Part shown: piece after piece, positions 39,262-40,428 of the stretch
Layout: every line of letters begins with the position of its first letter
How positions within the stretch are numbered: the stretch's first letter is position 1
Origin: UBA10646 sp003456175
GTDB lineage: Bacteria; Bacteroidota; Bacteroidia; Chitinophagales; Chitinophagaceae
Assembly (NCBI GenBank): GCA_031976225.1
Contig: DALYLQ010000019.1
Span: 1 to 40,428, forward strand
DNA: 40,428 nucleotides
Direction of reading: 5' to 3'
The notes under the pieces: generated by a model
The model's database searches: none
Seen by the model: the letters and a program-made list of their open reading frames with translations, nothing else
Told to the model about the DNA's origin: nothing
Position numbers and translations under genes: made by a program

Positions 39262-40428
39262 TTAACGAATTAATACAACCGTACCTTTTTTAACAATCAC
39301 TTTTCCTGTAAAATCAACGCCTTCAACCGTCCATACATAAGTGCCGCTCGGTTGTGCAACACCATTATACATACCATCCCAACCACGGCCTATTTCACTA
39401 GTTTGAAATACTAAGTTACCCAAACGATTGTACACTCTGAAGTAGGTAATTCTACTTACACCAATAGGAATCGGACGTAATACATCGTTTCTACCATCGG
39501 CATTAGGTGTAAAGCCCGTAGGAACAAATATTTCAGGATCGGTTTGAAATACCTTTACCATCACCTCATCTACACCTTCGCACCCTTCGGCACTAAAAGC
39601 ACGTACTCTAAAGAGAATACTATCGTAAATCACTGGTATCACCGCCACAGGGTTTGAAATATCGGCTTGATTCAATGGCCAACTTGGCGTCCATAAATAA
39701 CGCACACCACCCGTTGCTTGTAATTGTAATGGCTGGCTACCTACCACAGCCGTATCGTTACCTGCAAATGCACGAACGGGCGGTATCACCCGCACAAGAA
39801 TCGTATCACTTACTGGCTTCGGGCAACCTACGGTATCAGTTACCGATAATACATAAGCTGTTGTAACTGAAGGAGAAGCTGTAGGTGTTAATGTATTCGG
39901 ATTTGTTAAGCCAAGTGTTGGGCTCCAACTGTAGGCGCTTCCTACAATGTTACCTCGTAATGTAACAGCGTTTCCGCTACAGATGAAGGTATCAACACTT
40001 ACACTCACTTGAGGGTATGGTGCTACCTTAACGGTCATAAATGCAGTATCGGCACAAAAATCGCCAAGATTAGCAATGACACGATATGTGACTGTATTAC
40101 TTGGAGATGCCATAGGATTTTTTGCACTAGCGTTACTTAATCCGTTACTAGGCGACCAACTGTACCGTAGTGCTTCACTAACGGTATTAATTCGAAACGA
40201 ATCTGTTTGACACAATGTGGTATCGGGCGGTAGTGCTACAGATATAAAGGGTAGCACATTCACCTGAATGCTATCGGTTGCAATACAACCATTGTTGTTT
40301 AAGGTTACTACATACACTGTTGTATCTCTTGGAAATACAAGCGGATTGGCAGTTGTACGGTTAATAATGCGATTATTGGGTGTCCATGTGAAAACACCTG
40401 AACCTTGTGCAATCAAAGGAAGCGTATC
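39262..40428 (-). CDS. Secreted repeat protein with type IX secretion / gliding-motility C-terminal domain (5' end outside window)
   Basis: A 388-residue C-terminal part; the frame stays open to the right edge, so the true start lies outside. Ig/PKD-like repeats of about 90 residues each recur with the pattern W-S/T-P-x-x-G-L-x-N, P-x-A-S-P-S-x-T-T-x-Y (for example SWSPTLGLTNPN), each with cysteine pairs. The last ~85 residues (FVPTGFTPNADGRNDVLRPI, then FRVYNRLGNLVFQT, GWDGMYNGVAQPSGTYVW) form the CHU_C domain of type B T9SS cargo. It is expected to be exported and attached at the cell surface or released, possibly as an adhesin. Confidence 0.92.
   Translation of the reverse strand, partial: DTLPLIAQGSGVFTWTPNNRIINRTTANPLVFPRDTTVYVVTLNNNGCIATDSIQVNVLPFISVALPPDTTLCQTDSFRINTVSEALRYSWSPSNGLSNASAKNPMASPSNTVTYRVIANLGDFCADTAFMTVKVAPYPQVSVSVDTFICSGNAVTLRGNIVGSAYSWSPTLGLTNPNTLTPTASPSVTTAYVLSVTDTVGCPKPVSDTILVRVIPPVRAFAGNDTAVVGSQPLQLQATGGVRYLWTPSWPLNQADISNPVAVIPVIYDSILFRVRAFSAEGCEGVDEVMVKVFQTDPEIFVPTGFTPNADGRNDVLRPIPIGVSRITYFRVYNRLGNLVFQTSEIGRGWDGMYNGVAQPSGTYVWTVEGVDFTGKVIVKKGTVVLIR

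Overview
The window looks like a piece of a Bacteroidota genome, most likely Chitinophagaceae or a close relative, probably a metagenome-derived scaffold (it contains a 45-base run of N). The grounds are a type IX secretion/gliding C-terminal domain at the right edge, a Bacteroidota-type ExbB/ExbD/ExbD/TonB operon, a large secreted DUF5117-type zinc metalloprotease, a NuoG that lacks most of its molybdopterin-type domain, and several TAnnTTTG-like -7 elements in front of genes. Family placement is inference from these traits.

Layout. 1-3663 (minus): ExbB, two ExbD proteins, TonB and, beyond a terminator, the start of a second TonB paralogue. 3984-6551 (plus): secreted metalloprotease. 6897-8177 (minus): MacB/FtsX-type permease. 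8334-22487 (minus): a complete 14-gene complex I operon nuoA to nuoN, with nuoC and nuoD separate and a four-helix-bundle protein gene of the 23S rRNA intervening-sequence family lodged between nuoG and nuoF. 22587-25517 (minus): small membrane protein, PstS-like lipoprotein and exported TPR protein. 25721-27572 (plus): low-molecular-weight phosphatase and hisS. 27665-32951 (minus): outer-membrane protein, thiolase, RluA-type pseudouridine synthase (interrupted by the N run), fabD and a MATE transporter. 33024-34730 (plus): lysA and a GNAT acetyltransferase. 34811-40428 (minus): RluB-type synthase, rlmN, peroxiredoxin, dinB and the C-terminal part of a large secreted adhesin-like protein.

Most of the genes are ordinary housekeeping genes. 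The unusual part is what lies between and sometimes inside them: a dense short interspersed repeat, ATTTACCGTAAGGT. It has 12 exact copies and about 20 close variants in 40 kb, in both orientations. It forms a mini-hairpin, ATTT + ACC-GTAA-GGT. The variants change both sides of the stem together (GCC/GGC, ACCC/GGGT, AC/GT) and the loop stays GTAA, GCAA or GGAA. Two places carry head-to-head pairs with exactly the same 30-nt offset. The density resembles DNA uptake sequences or HIP1, and the architecture recalls REP/BIME elements; no such family is known to me for this group.

There are also two families of long 3' hairpins whose apical core is conserved while the outer stem is different, yet self-complementary, at each site. 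One has GGCC-N3-GGCC tips at four loci; the other has a CCTCGCAAC..GCGGGG core at two loci. No CRISPR array, rRNA, tRNA, insertion sequence or defence locus was seen.
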